Shown piece by piece: positions 53,439 to 64,000 of a DNA stretch of 64,000 bases (position 1 is the first letter of the stretch; every line of letters begins with the position of its first letter). The position numbers and the translations under genes were made by a program. This stretch comes from Deinandra increscens subsp. villosa (lineage: Eukaryota > Streptophyta > Magnoliopsida > Asterales > Asteraceae). A model generated the notes under the pieces. That model saw only the letters and a program-made list of their open reading frames with translations, ran no database searches and was not told the DNA's origin. The DNA lies in NCBI GenBank assembly GCA_039602395.1, contig JBCNJP010000245.1:62001-126000 (forward strand), in the 5' to 3' direction.

Positions 53439-54308
53439 ATGGCTCCCAAAGCAAGCATAAGTGGCAAGAAACCTGCCAGTGATTCGAAGTCCCCCGTGGA
53501 ACACAATCTGGTGGCTTATCTTGAAGTGCCCAGTAAAACTGACATTTACAATGGCATGATCGAATTCTTAAAGAACTCTCACCTTCATCACACACTGACA
53601 ATTGAAGCAGTGATTTTTCAAGAAATCATGGAAGAATTTTGGTCTCATGCCAGCGTCGTCGAAGATAGAAACAGTGGTGAAGCAATAGTGTCAACTGTTC
53701 AGGGCACGCAAGTGGAAATATATGAAGCAAATATTAGAAAAGTGTTAAAGCTAAGGGATGAAAATGGTTATGTGTTTGTAGACTCCAAGGTGTATCTACC
53801 ACTAGTCAGAGACATTGGCTACAGTGGTTCATTAGAAAGCAAGACAATCAAAAGGGGGCAACTACCATACAAATGGAGGTTCCTGGCCCACACAATTTTA
53901 GTTTTTCTGACTCCCAAGAAAGAAGGTTTTGATGAACTTGCCGCTGAACAAGCCTCAGCATTCTTTGCGGAGGTAAAGGGTCGGAATTTTAACTTCTCAA
54001 GACTTATTTTCAAAGGTCTAAAAGTAAACATTACACCAGCATATGTTTATCTTTATCCCAGGTTCTTAACTTGCATTCTCAGGGAAGAATACCCTCAAAT
54101 TATTTTGGGAGGTTCAATTTTACATCCAAAACTCCTAAATGAGAAAACTTTTTCTAACCTAGCTTTAAACAGGACAGTTTTTCTTGGAAGGGATACTGAG
54201 CATCCCTGCCAATTCCAAGGCAGTTTCCCGATGAACCTGCTCAGGCTAAGGTTTAAACGAAAATTGTTGCTACACATGAGCAACCTGCTCAAGATGACAG
54301 GACTATAA
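53439..54308 (+). pseudogene. Copia-VIII extra ORF, N-terminal domain
   Basis: The start is the ATG at 53439, in the strong plant context CAACAATGGC. The protein begins MAPKASISGKK and carries the post-pol domain shared with both Copia-VII extra ORFs: MIEFLKNSHLHHTLTI, EFWSHA, RDIGYSGSLE, LPYKWRFLAH, RNFNFSRLIFKGLK and YLYPRFLTCIL. No signal peptide or membrane span is obvious. It runs 289 codons before a stop; the reading continues in other frames downstream. The biochemical role is not known to me. Confidence 0.75.
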
Positions 54309-57163
54309 GCCCCATAGTTCATGATCCCAAAAAGAGGAAGTCCACTTCTCAAACAACCACCACTGCCACTTCCTCATCTGAATCCCCACCTATCGTTTTT
54401 AAAAGATAGAGAAATGTGGTCATTAGGTCTCCTCCACCTACTACCACCAACCAACCCGAAGCTTCAAGCCCCGCTAAAGGCAAAAAGCCCAAGCGGAAGC
54501 TAACCAAATTATGATTATCTCTTAGGGATGAACCTTCTTTTGACGGGGAGTCAATAGACAAGGATGTACAATCCCCATCCGAAAGGTTCTCACCCCTACA
54601 TCCCCTATCACCCAGGAGTGACAGTGTACTCAATCTTGATCCAATTGAGGATGTTATTAACTCACCAACCTCATTACATGATAACATACCGATGGATCAA
54701 GACCCTGTTACATTGAGCCCCCACTCTCTACCAGAGGTGAATCTTAGGAGTGATGATGAGATCATACAGAAAGGGCTGCTGCTACCCATGAGTCCCCACT
54801 GGACCTTGGTGCCAATAGTAACATAAATAAGACCCAATTTGTGGCAATCTTCTATGAAACAGCACCCACGAGTCCTTCATTGGAACCAAGGGTTACTGAG
54901 ATAGTTGAAGAGAATCCCAGGTGCCAAGAAGCCATGGGTACCAGGATTGATCAATCTAGGATTGATAACTTGGTTTTGTCCAGGGATACTGGCCCAGTTG
55001 AGGACAGTTATACACTACCCAAATTGACGAATTTGTACCTATCTCTCCAACAACAGGTTGACTCACTCAATGTCACTGTTGTATCACTGGCCAAAGCTGT
55101 TCCTGTTCAGGCTGAAGCAGGTCCTTCAAACCCAAACATATCTGAAAATGAAGCTAATACTGTCAAATTGGGAGAGAAGTTGATTTCAAGACCTGCTATA
55201 AGGGAAACTAAAGAAACAGAAAGAATTCCGGCTGAAGTAAGAGCCACAGCCTGTAAGAAAGTTGGTGTTCAACCCTTCTCAGTTGAAGATAGTTGGGTAA
55301 ATGTGAAGAGTAGCCAACTGATAGCTATCTCACCATTTGAAGACCCAAATCTTACTGAATTGGTTCAATACTCAATTCTGATTGCTGGTGCTCTCCCTGA
55401 GCATATAAACATGATCACGAGGTTGCTGAAAGATGTAATTTTTCCGGCTGAAAGAGCATGTGATCAAGCTGAAGAGAACATTGCTTCCACCAGTAAAGCA
55501 ATTGCTGAAAACATTGAAGACAGTACATAAACTGCAGCAGTAGGAACCATAACTGAAGGAGGAGATGAGAATATGTCACCAAACCTCAGGTGGTGACTGA
55601 AGTTCAACCAAAAGCTGAAGCACTAGTTCAACCGGAAATACAGGTTAAAGTCATTATGATCAATGAAAATGCTCATGATCCAGTATTTGGTCCTAACCAG
55701 TCAATATTTGGAACCGATCAATTCCCTATGGTTCAACCGGAAGACCAACCAAGAGATGAGGCTGAGGATATAGATGAGACATTGGTAGCGATGAGGAGTA
55801 CTGAGCCAACTCAAGCTGAAGAGCTAGTTCAACCTGAAAATGTCCAAACTATTCAGCAGGTTGTCCAACCTCCAGAATCAGAGGCTGTAAGTAAAATGGT
55901 GGAAGATGCCAGAGTGGATGCTGAACATGAGAGGCTTGCTAAAGAGTTTCAAAAAGAGTTGGATTTGTTCTCACAAAACTGGGTTGTTGAGAGTTTGTTT
56001 GAAGAAGCAAAGAAACGGTCATTCGTTGGAGGTTGAGGAAATATAACTTGGATGCTATGACTGAAGCTGAAAGGCAAAGACTGATTACTATTGCCTCCAG
56101 GATGCCCACCAAATTGGTGAAGAATGATGAGAACTATATGCTGCTGAAAAAGGTCAAGAGGGTCCTGATTGTCAGAATTTTGGAAATCAGAGAAAGAAGT
56201 AAATCAAATGAAGGTTAGGGAGCTATGCAATCTGATTGATTCCATTTTTTCAAGAGCTCAGAGGAAATGATGTTGCTGTCAACCCAACTCTGGTGTTGCC
56301 CCTACCATCAGAATTCACTTCAGTTATGGTAACTAACATTAACGTTAAACCAGAATTTGATGATGTTGCAGATGTCCTACCTCCACCTTCTTTCATTTTT
56401 AACCCAAACCCTACACCTACAGCTGTTTCATCAGCATCTCAGTCTCTTGCCCTCATTCCGTACAAACCACCCTCAATATCCAAGAAAGTTGCCACCAAAC
56501 CCTCAAACCCAAAATACATAACTGATAACTTCACTCCAATCGTTCCCTTTAAGAAGAAACCTGCACCCACCATGATTTTTCAGATATATTTCCACCAACT
56601 CTTTCTACTAGCCCAACACCTGAAGCCAGTAGACCACCACCTCAAAATCCCTACCACCTCTTACCATAAGAAAACCTTCAACCACCATTCCTCCTACCCC
56701 ACCTACCAAACCAACTGATGTTCAACCTGGTCCCTCTTCTCCCTCATCAAAGGGAAAAGCACCTGCTAATCAGGAATTAGAAGATGATTCTGATGTGGAG
56801 AAAAAGAAGAGAACGAGGAGGATGATGCATGCCAAGAAAAAGAAAGACCAGAAGCAAAGGAGAAAGGCTCCACCCAGAAAGAATAAGATTTTTGGGTGGA
56901 CAGCAAATGAAGCAACCTTTAACTTCACCTTCAATCTTGAGAATGGCACAACTTTAGTAGTGAATGCTTATAAAGCTTCCAGAATGCTCTCTGCACTTCA
57001 AATGACTGACATTTACGTGAAGTTAAGAGAGATTCTAAGCCCAACAAGGGCAGAGCACCTGCTGAGATTATGTATTGAGCATTTAGTAAATGAATGTGGA
57101 ATGCTTTTCAGATCTCAACGTGATATTGACAATGAAGAGGAAGAGCCTGTCAGTGATATATAA
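54309..57163 (+). pseudogene. Copia-VIII extra ORF, linker and C-terminal region
   Basis: Successive frames (54841-55530, 55590-56036, 56033-56218, 56236-56718 and 56795-57163) belong to one long protein broken by frameshifts. It is rich in Pro, Glu, Gln and Ser, with repeated VQPE/VQAE words, helical stretches and a final compact part (KIFGWTANEATFNF, RAEHLLRLCIEHLVNE). The homologous region in Copia-VII has a coiled coil. Confidence 0.65.
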
Positions 57164-57281
57164 TTCATCATTTGGGAAGAAGAAGAGAAGCTATTTTATG
57201 TTCATCGAGCTGATGGTACTTTCACCGTTCATGAATTCATCTATGTTCAAGAATAATTTCACCGTTCATGAATTCATCTCG
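57164..57281. other. Junction of Copia-VIII and Ty3-IX with a 23-bp repeat
   Basis: TTTCACCGTTCATGAATTCA followed by TCT occurs twice, 13 or 14 bases apart, across the point where plus-strand copia sequence meets minus-strand gypsy integrase. Neither element has its LTR here. This looks like end joining with copied filler DNA rather than a simple insertion. Confidence 0.7.
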
Positions 57282-58220
57282 TTTCCGCTTCTAGTCTTTG
57301 GAAGCTTTGTCACGAAATCCATAGTAATTTCTTCCCATTTCCATTCAGGGAGTTCTATTCGCTGAAGACACCCGGCAGGCTTCTGATGTTCAGCTTTTAC
57401 TTGCAAGCAAGTTGGGCACTTTTCGACATAGGCGGTAATTGCCTTTTTCATTCCTGGCCACCAATAATTAGCTCTCAAATTCTGGTACATTTTGTCACCT
57501 CCTGGATGAAGCATGTACTTAGACTTGTGAGCTTCTCGAAGGATTACATCACGTAGACCTCCTTCCTTAGGCACCCATATGTGTCTTCCTATACTGAGGA
57601 TGCCATCCGCTTCTTTTGTCAATTTTCTTACAACAGTCACCATCTTCTCTCGTTCGACGTTGGAGTCAGCCATCTGTTTCTTTTGTGCTTCAATGATTTC
57701 TCCAATTAAATCCACGCTTACGTCTAATCTCAAGGCTCGAACTCTCAGTGGCTTAACTCTTTCCTTCCTGCTTAATGCATATGCCACTACATTGGCCTTG
57801 CCTGTGTGGTATTTGATCTCGCAATCATAATCACTCAGCACCTCCATCCAGCGTCGTTGTCGCATATTTAACTCTTTTTTACTGAACAAATGCTGTAAAC
57901 TTTTGTGATCGGAGTATACCACAAATTTGGCTCCATATAGGTAGTGTCTCCAAATTTTTAGGGCAAAGACTATTGCTCCTAATTCCAAGTCGTGAGTGGT
58001 GTAGTTCTTCTCATGCTTTTTTGAGTTGTCTGGATACGCATGCTATTACTTTATCTTTCTGCATCAGAACACATCCGAGTCCATTGATAGAGGCATCACA
58101 GTATACCACAAAGTCTTCAGTACCCTCTGGTAATGAAAGTATAGGAGCAGAGCTTAGTTTTTGTTTAAGCAGCTCAAAAGCATTGGTATACTTAGGTTTC
58201 TAGTCAAACTTCACATTTTT
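57282..58220 (-). pseudogene. Ty3-IX RNase H and integrase N-terminal part
   Basis: RNase H shows EDFVVYCDAS, VIA..SRQLKK, LGAIVFALKIWRHYLYG and YSDHKSLQHLF, then LSDYDCEIKYHTGKANVVAYALSRKE. Integrase follows with HPGGDKMYQNLRANYWWPGMK and CPTCLQVKAEHQKP (H..C..C zinc site) and MDFVTKLP with the first catalytic Asp. It breaks at the junction, so the rest of the core and any chromodomain are absent. Two TAG codons near 58200-58224 and one extra A in an A-run near 58018 break the frame. Confidence 0.9.
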
Positions 58221-58727
58221 CTAGGTAAGGGAAGTCAGAGGTGTGGCTATTTTTGAGAAATCCTGAATAAACCTTCGATAATAACCAGCTAGTCCTAAGA
58301 AACGTTGGATTTCGGTAGGACTCTTTGGTTGCTCCCATTTAGTAATAGCTTCCACTTTTGCTAGGTCTACTTGAATTCCGGCTTCGCTGACAATGTGACC
58401 CAGAAATTGCACTTCTCTTAACCAGAAGTCACATTTGGAAAACTTTGCATAAAGTTTCTCGGATCGTAGTAACTCTAATATCTTTCTCAAATGTTCACCA
58501 TGCTCTTCTCGAGTGCGGGAGTAAGTCAAAATGTCATCGATAAACACAATTACAAACTTGTCGAGATATGGTTTGCACACCCGATTCATTAAGTCCATGA
58601 ATATTGCCGGCGCATTAGTCAATCCAAATGGCATGACTGTAAATTCATAATGGCCATACCTTGTTCTGAACGCCGTTCTCGGGACGTCTTCTTCTCGGAC
58701 TCTGACTTGATGGTATCTTGATCTCAA
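58221..58727 (-). pseudogene. Ty3-IX reverse transcriptase, palm to connection
   Basis: RSRYHQVRVREED, TAFRTRYGHYEF.VMPFGLTNAPA.F, IVFIDDIL.YS, KLYAKFSKCDFWL..V.FLGHIVS and WEQPKSPTEIQRFLGLAGYYRRFI are all intact gypsy RT blocks, including the FIDD active site. A one-base loss in an A-run at about 58736 separates it from the upstream frame. Confidence 0.95.
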
Positions 58728-59929
58728 ATCGATTTTGAGAAATAACTCGCCCCTTGCAATTGTTCAAACAAGTCATCAATTCTAGGCAAAGGGTATTTAT
58801 TTTTAATGGTTACACGGTTAAGATCACGATAATCGATGCACACTCTCATTGTGCCATCCTTCTTTTTCACAAAGAGTACCGGTGCTCCCCAGGGTGAAGC
58901 GCTGGGTCTAATGAAACCTTTGTCGAGTAGTTCCTGAAGTTGATTCTTTAATTCTTGCATTTCTAAGGGTGCAAGTCGGTATGGTGCTTTTGCCATCGGG
59001 GATGTTCCAGGTGCAAGCTCGATTTGAAATTCCACTTGTCGCTTCGGGGGTAATCCAGGTAGTTCATCAGGAAACACATCCGGATATTCTGAGACTATAG
59101 AAACCTCTTGCAATTTCTTCTCTCGACGCACTTCAACCAGATTTGCTAAATAAGCTTGATCTCCCTTACAAATACACTTTCCCGCTTTCAATCTAGAAAT
59201 TATCCTCATTGGTTTCGTTTGCCTTTCTCCAACGATCGTGTGAATCTTGTCGTCTGCAGTCTTTAACTCCAAAACTTTTTCGGTACAACGAATCTTTGCC
59301 TGATATCGCGTGAGCCAATCCATTCCGAGCACGATGTCGATTTCACTTAGATCCATGGAAAGGAGTTCTAAATCGAATGTGGTGTTCTCATGTTCTAAAC
59401 TACAATCTCTAATTACATCGGAGATATTAATCCTTTGGCCATTGGCAGTTTCTACAACGTAGGGTCTATCTAACTTATGTATCATACATTTTAGTCTAGG
59501 TACACATGCAGAGGATATAAAACTCCGATTAGCACCAGAATCAAATAGAATGCTAACAATTATATTATTAACAGAAAACATACCGGAGACTACGTTGTCA
59601 TTCACACGTGCCTCCTCAGCGGTCATAATATAGAGTCGGGGTTTACCTTTGGAAGTTCCAGTGCCCTTGTTCTTATCATCCCTTCCATTCTTCTTTTGTG
59701 GACACTCCAAACATCTATGCCCTTTTTCCTTACAATAGAAGCAGGCCACTGGTGATTTACACTGCTGATGCGTGTGTCCTACCTTTCCACAATTTTTGCA
59801 ATTTTCTGCCCGCGGTCTTTTGAAATTCTTTCCATCATTTCTTCTTCCCTGGTCGTTTCTTCCAAATCTACCCTTCTTAAAGTCCTGACCCTTATCACCA
59901 AACTTCCTTTTATTCCCAGAGGTGTCCAC
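58724..59929 (-). pseudogene. Ty3-IX nucleocapsid, protease and RT N-terminal part
   Basis: This 401-codon open frame starts Lys/Arg/Gly-rich, then has two knuckles, CKNCGKVGHTHQQC and CFYCKEKGHRCLEC, both intact. Protease has ILFDSGANRSFIS and later IVLGMDWL. RT begins PYRLAPLEMQELKNQLQELLDKGFIRPSASPWGAPVLFVKKKDGTMRVCIDYR. The ATG at the 5' end is internal; the frame continues upstream past a TGA at 59951. Confidence 0.95.
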
Positions 59930-59950
59930 TTTGATCCCTACTGTTCGAAT

Positions 59951-60232
59951 TCATTCATCAGCCAATGTGCCTGTCAAACTTATAGCGGATGCCAAGGTAC
60001 TAGGACGTGCAGATCTCACGTTTGCTCTTATTTCGGGGCTTAATCCCCATACAAATCTCCTAACTTTGGAAGTCTCTGAATCCGCCATGTGGGGCACCAA
60101 ATTCAACAGTTCATTATATCTATTGATATAGGTCATGTAATCGGATCCATTCATTATCAGATTAATAAACTCATTTTCTAGTCTCTCTACTTTATTCTCT
60201 GGAATGAATTTTAATTTCCATGACCATTGCAT
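59951..60232 (-). pseudogene. Ty3-IX Gag, C-terminal capsid part
   Basis: It carries VERLENEFINLIMNGSDYMTYINRYNELLNLVPHM and VRRFVWGL.PEIRANV, the conserved Gag block of this gypsy type. It is in frame with the nucleocapsid and separated from it by one TGA. A frameshift near 60235 separates it from the N-terminal part. Confidence 0.9.
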
Positions 60233-60242
60233 GAAAAGCTTT

Positions 60243-60923
60243 CTAACTCAAGCGATAAGCTTTATCCTTCCCAAGTCGATTCAATTCCACTTTCCACCAG
60301 TTCAATGCTGCTCCCTTGAAGGATTGGGATGCAAACCTCACCATATCCCTAGTAGCACAGTCACTGATATCCAAGGCAGCTTCAGTTTCTTCTAACCAAT
60401 TCAAGGCACCGGTAGCCCCCTTATCTCCTTTGAATATACCAGGTTTATAGGCCATGTATGTCTTATAAGAACATCCTCTCTTCTCCTCCTTTTCTAACTT
60501 GCGTTCTTTACTCTTTGACCTTTTCCTGGAGTCTTTCGGACGACCTTCATGATCAGGGATGCGACTCTGGTGGGTTCTGCTCCTACTGTGAGCTGATGAG
60601 TCGGTTCTAGACTCAGCTGTTTGCGATCGAGATATTGCAGATCCTTTTGATTTGGAAATAGCAGTTTTGCTTCTTGGCGATTCGCTGGATCTCTCTGACC
60701 CAACATGCGTCTTTCCTTGACTTTTCTCCTTAGCTACCAACGAAGGCATCGCCTTTGAAATTCCCTGAGCTATAAGTTCCTGGAGTCTTTCTTCCTGCTC
60801 CTTTTGTCTTGGTTGTTCAGACGTGAGAGGTTCTCCCATTTTACTATGAACGGAGTAACCATCACGATCATTTTCCTCATCATAATCATCTTGACGAGTT
60901 TTGCTCGTTCCTGTGTTTGACAT
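60243..60923 (-). pseudogene. Ty3-IX Gag, N-terminal part
   Basis: The start is the ATG at 60921-60923 (MSNTGTSKTRQDDYDEEND). A long Ser/Arg/Lys-rich region follows (SRSRTHQSR, RKRSKSKERKLEKEEKRG), then the capsid start YKPGIFKGDKGATGALNWLEETEAALDIS and MVRFASQSFKGAALNWWK. It ends at TAG after AYRLS, where related proteins continue with W. Confidence 0.9.
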
Positions 60924-61432
60924 TTTGCTGAAAGCAATACCAGATTGACAGATTAACATACATTTGACTTAGTCGACATGTATCTGTATTCAAAGTTTAT
61001 ATTCCTGTGCACATTCTAGTGCCATAAGGAACGTATTCTTAACAGAGTTGTTGCAATAGTTTGGGCTTTCCGGATCACCATCTTGTGGTTACCGACATAT
61101 TTTACGATGTTATGACTATGATCAGAGTGAAATCACATACACACAAGTCCTTAGGGGTGGTCTAATGAACCAAACCTCCTAAAAATCACTATGTATCCTG
61201 ACTTAACATTCCTATAATACTCAAATGTTATAGATAATAACTAACAAACATTTATTCCATAACAATAACACAGTCGACTTAGTGGTTCAACCGCTTTACA
61301 AAACAAAGCACACATACTCAAACCACATTCGAACAAAGTCTCACAGAACGACACACAATACATAACATACTACTTTATTGGACACAACACACGAGGTTTC
61401 TGCCATCACAGTTCATGCTAATCTCCTTGTTT
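60924..61432 (-). other. Spacer between the leader ORF and gag of Ty3-IX
   Basis: About 510 bases without a credible reading frame. Nothing further is recognised. Confidence 0.6.
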
Positions 61433-62596
61433 CTAGTCCTTGTGTCTCCCAAATGATGTCAGATGCTTGATGTGGGATGACACCTTCTTAGCTTCTTCTG
61501 CCATATTCTTTTCCTTCTTCAACTGTTTCTCTAGTCCTTTGGCTAAAGCCTTATTTTCTTCTCTGAGAGCGTTGATTACCGGGGAGTTAGGTCCTGAATG
61601 ATCCGCATACGGGGTTGGGGCAAAAACTGGGCCTGGTCCTGGAAAAGATGATCTTGGTAGATCCTTATATGATCCATACGGAGCATATGGATAGGCAGAA
61701 GGTGGAAAAGGTATATAGGACTGTTGCATAGGTGGAGAAGTCGAGTACTGATATGGTTGTGGTAGATAAAACGATGGCTGTGGTGGATAATACGGCATAC
61801 CCGTGGCATAAGGTTCCTGAACAGGAGTTGGATACATGATAGGCTGCTGATAGATGGATTGCTGCTGGAATCCATGTGGCTGCTGAAATGAAGAACTCAG
61901 ATGGTAGGCAGGTGGCTACTGATATGCAGATGGTGGTTGACTGTTAGACCTTAATAACTGGGGAAAACTGTAACGTTTAGACACGGGTTGACTGCTCTGG
62001 CCCTGCATCATTGCAGCTACATACGGGTCTCTAACATCATTTGCCAAATCTGCGATAGGATCTTGTATTGGAACATCCACAAAATTCCCAATTTGAGGAA
62101 AAGTTGTAATGGGATCATGTTGCATAGGAACCGATTCCTCGAGTCCTTCTTCAATATCTGCCGCATAAGCTGGGGAGGCATACACATGATGGGAGTGAAG
62201 TTCTAAGTGATAGCTTACCGTGTGACCTGCTGATACTGCAATTACTACCTGTGGAATGGTCTTATCAGCATCTTCTTCAGGTTCCTCCTCGGGGTCTTCT
62301 TGATCCGTCCCTACATCACGAGCATTCCATTCTGATGGTGCAATGTGAATGGTATGACTTGGGCGCACCGACATCCTGGGCTTGGTACATCTTTTCTTAG
62401 GAGGTTTCGGTACGTCCGTAGTCGATGCTGCCGGTGATGGAGTCTTCTTTTGAGTAAGCGCGGTAAAGTATCCTGAAAAGTCAGGACTCATCGGTGGTAT
62501 GGGCTGACTTGGTCCACCTTCCTCTTTCTTGTTCTTGCTACTTTTGCTGCTTCCACTATTCTTGCTGCCATTTGAAGATTTTGCAAAGTTCCACAT
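61433..62596 (-). CDS. Ty3-IX leader ORF: low-complexity P/Y/Q-rich protein with coiled coil
   Basis: The start chosen is the ATG at 62594-62596 (MWNFAKSSNGSKNSG); the open frame further upstream is only the translated AT microsatellite. One frame of 387 codons runs to TAG at 61433, with a single in-frame TAG at 61916-61918. The order is: Ser/Lys-rich basic N terminus, Pro-rich basic stretch (KPPKKRCTKPRMSVRP), acidic segment (DQEDPEEEPEEDAD), an unassigned middle, a Pro/Tyr/Gln-rich prion-like segment, and a C-terminal coiled coil (INALREENKALAKGLEKQLKKEKNM). It lies on the gag strand between primer site and gag. I do not recognise a family. The long open frame in a damaged element argues that it was a real protein. 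Confidence 0.65.
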
Positions 62597-62638
62597 TTTT
62601 AACGAAGGTACCTGTGAATATAATTTTAATATACAATA

Positions 62639-62681
<43 letters not shown>

Positions 62682-63146
62682 TTTGTGTGCACTCCTAGAT
62701 TTTCATCAACTTATTTCATACTAACTTTTACCCATTGAATTCACAAGTGTACACATAAAATAACCATCGGTATCCACATGTTTATTAGACTCGTCAAATC
62801 ATGAGGTACCTGTGGGTAACAATGACAGTGTGCACTATCTGCAATTATTACCGACCTTACATCATGCTATGAGTAATCTAATATACCAGTTTCAACTTAG
62901 GTTAGCACTTAACACGGAAGACCATCAGCATCAATGTGTCTGTTAGGGTTCACCTAGTCTTAGTGTACCTGTGGGTAGGAATGGCAGTTTGCAAGGCTAT
63001 AACTTCTACCGACCTTACACTAAACCTCGATTACTTCTAACATACAAATTGTCAGCCTAGATCACAAATTGGTTCATGCAATACTGAGAGGTCCAACTAG
63101 GTTCAAGCTTAGGGGTTCTAAGAACGCCTAATTTGCTGGAACCTTT
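62597..63146 (-). other. Ty3-IX 5' leader before the leader ORF
   Basis: About 550 non-coding bases. They include an AT microsatellite and two related blocks (near 62810 and 62967) with CCTGTGGGTA.(C/G)AATG.CAG, about 155 bases apart. Confidence 0.6.
62641..62678. repeat. AT dinucleotide microsatellite
   Basis: An uninterrupted run of 19 AT units. It is likely to vary in length between individuals and accounts for the false repetitive peptide in the open frame upstream of the leader ORF. Confidence 0.95.
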
Positions 63147-63159
63147 GGCTCTGATACCA
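63147..63159 (-). other. Primer binding site of Ty3-IX
   Basis: GGCTCTGATACCA is the reverse complement of the perfect Met-tRNA site, three bases from the LTR. Confidence 0.9.
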
Positions 63160-63162
63160 ACC

Positions 63163-64000
63163 TGTCACACCCCCCCCCCCTCCGCCGCCCCCTGCCAGGT
63201 GCAGGGGAGGGTGTGGGACCGGCTGTCCGTATCAGTTCCCGAGGCATACATAACGGACATCCAATCCACACAGTGAAACTCTAGACCGAATCTGAATGAG
63301 GATGCACTAAGCACCTCTTAGCCGACCTAATAGAATCGATAGTCACCGGATATGACCTGGGACTGAATAACAAGAGATACAATACATCAAAGGAAACATA
63401 GTCATAACATGTCTTCAGAAACAAACATCAGTTGTTTATCATACAGAGCCCTATTCATAGTGACAACAACCATCAGAATATTCCAAGATCAGATTAGGTC
63501 CACACCTACACTTGCTTACCTGGAACATAAGTCAATCACAGGGTCAACAACATATGTTGTTGGTGAGTCGTAACTACAATCATCATGTTAACGGTTTTCA
63601 AACACATACAGGTTATGAAATCATCATGTCGCACCTAAGGTCAACACTCAGGTACTCTACGGGCACGTTGCGCATAGCCGTACACCCTCTGCGAGTAGTT
63701 TTTTTAGGTTCAACATATAAGTACATATTCCCCCTAGTAAATTAATGCTAGAGGATCCGGGTGAATATGGATCGTTCAACTATAACGGCCGCTATAATCC
63801 CTTATATGTCTAGTGGTCTCAACCTTAATGACCAGAAAGTATATAAAGACCCACACATGGTATTCCAACTAACAGTGTATGACAAGATAATTCATAACAG
63901 ATATAACAGATACATCAAACAGGAATGTGATCTCAAACATTTAACTAATGAAGGGAGTCAGAGGACTCACAGTAATGAAGTGAGAAACAATGTGCTAGAA
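63163..64000 (-). mobile_element. Ty3-IX 5' LTR, running off the window
   Basis: It starts TGTCACACC on the plus strand, followed by a run of C and GC-rich palindromic sequence (CCCCTGCC.GG.GCAGGGG). No other copy lies in the window. Its far end lies beyond 64000. Confidence 0.85.

Larger units (their letters stand above)
46146..57275 (+). mobile_element. Copia-VIII: SIRE-like copia, 3' end missing
   Basis: The order is LTR, primer site, gag, integrase, RT, partial RNase H, duplicated spacer and extra ORF on the plus strand. No second LTR follows; the element ends in a junction with Ty3-IX. Frames are broken but motifs are clear. A self-complementary motif recurs along it. Confidence 0.85.

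Noticed and set aside
53439..57163. A retroviral-type envelope gene in Copia-VIII
   Set aside because: The position is that of the env-like ORF, but I see no signal peptide, cleavage site or membrane anchor. It is described only as an extra ORF.
62597..62692. Upstream ATG giving a Tyr-Ile repeat peptide before the Ty3-IX leader ORF
   Set aside because: The repeat is the translation of the AT microsatellite; the ATG at 62594-62596 starts the compositionally coherent protein.
1..64000. tRNA or rRNA genes
   Set aside because: The only tRNA-like sequences are 12-13 base primer binding sites; no cloverleaf or rRNA block was seen on either strand.

Overview
This window looks like repeat-rich nuclear DNA from a flowering plant, and I found no host gene I could defend. 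The plant signs are: LTR retrotransposons primed by initiator Met-tRNA (sites of the form TGGTATCAGAGC), plant-type Ty1/copia gag proteins with CCHC knuckles, SIRE-like copia elements with a long extra ORF after pol, and Ty3/gypsy LTRs with TGTGACA-type ends. The protein style recalls Asteraceae (lettuce, sunflower, Tanacetum), but that is recollection, not a search. There is one 500-base run of N (9771-10270), probably a fixed-size gap.

I use these labels for the elements. Ty3-I (1-1433, +): 3' end of an LTR, primer site and gag leader. Copia-II (1434-3460, -): LTR plus the 3' end of an extra ORF. GagO-A (3461 to about 4425, +): 3' end of a gag-only family. Ty3-III (4463-6220 and 11101-12515, +): decayed gypsy split by LTR-IV (6226-11095, -, TSD ATGTT). 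GagO-B (13206-15807, 24031-24809 and 31176-31477, +): gag-only element split by Copia-V (15808-24030, -, TSD GGTTC) and GagO-C (24810-31113, -), and cut at its 3' end by Ty3-VI. Ty3-VI (31478-34095 and 43078-46145, -): gypsy split by Copia-VII (34096-43077, +, TSD TAGAT) and truncated on the right by Copia-VIII. Copia-VIII (46146 to about 57275, +): SIRE-like element without a 3' LTR here. Ty3-IX (57276-64000, -): gypsy with an extra ORF before gag.

The layers give a relative order. Ty3-III, GagO-B and Ty3-VI are old hosts; LTR-IV, Copia-V, GagO-C and Copia-VII landed inside them. Three insertions have exact 5-bp target duplications, which fixes their ends to the base.

The most unusual content is in the GagO family. 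GagO-B and GagO-C both encode a long Gag with two CCHC knuckles and a coiled coil and stop just where protease would begin in related copia elements, so they would depend on another element's Pol. In GagO-C the place of pol holds three tandem hairpin units, each with a different but perfectly complementary 9-bp outer stem around a conserved core. The GagO-C leader holds 15 copies of CGGA(C/T)CA, a word that also sits upstream of the LTR TATA box. Other notable signals are a recurrent self-complementary motif (AAGCGGAA/TTCCGCTT) along Copia-VIII, what looks like a duplicated post-pol domain in Copia-VII, and a proline/tyrosine/glutamine-rich leader ORF in Ty3-IX.

Most coding regions are pseudogenes with stops and frameshifts. 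All homology statements come from motif recognition and alignment by eye within the window; no database search was run.
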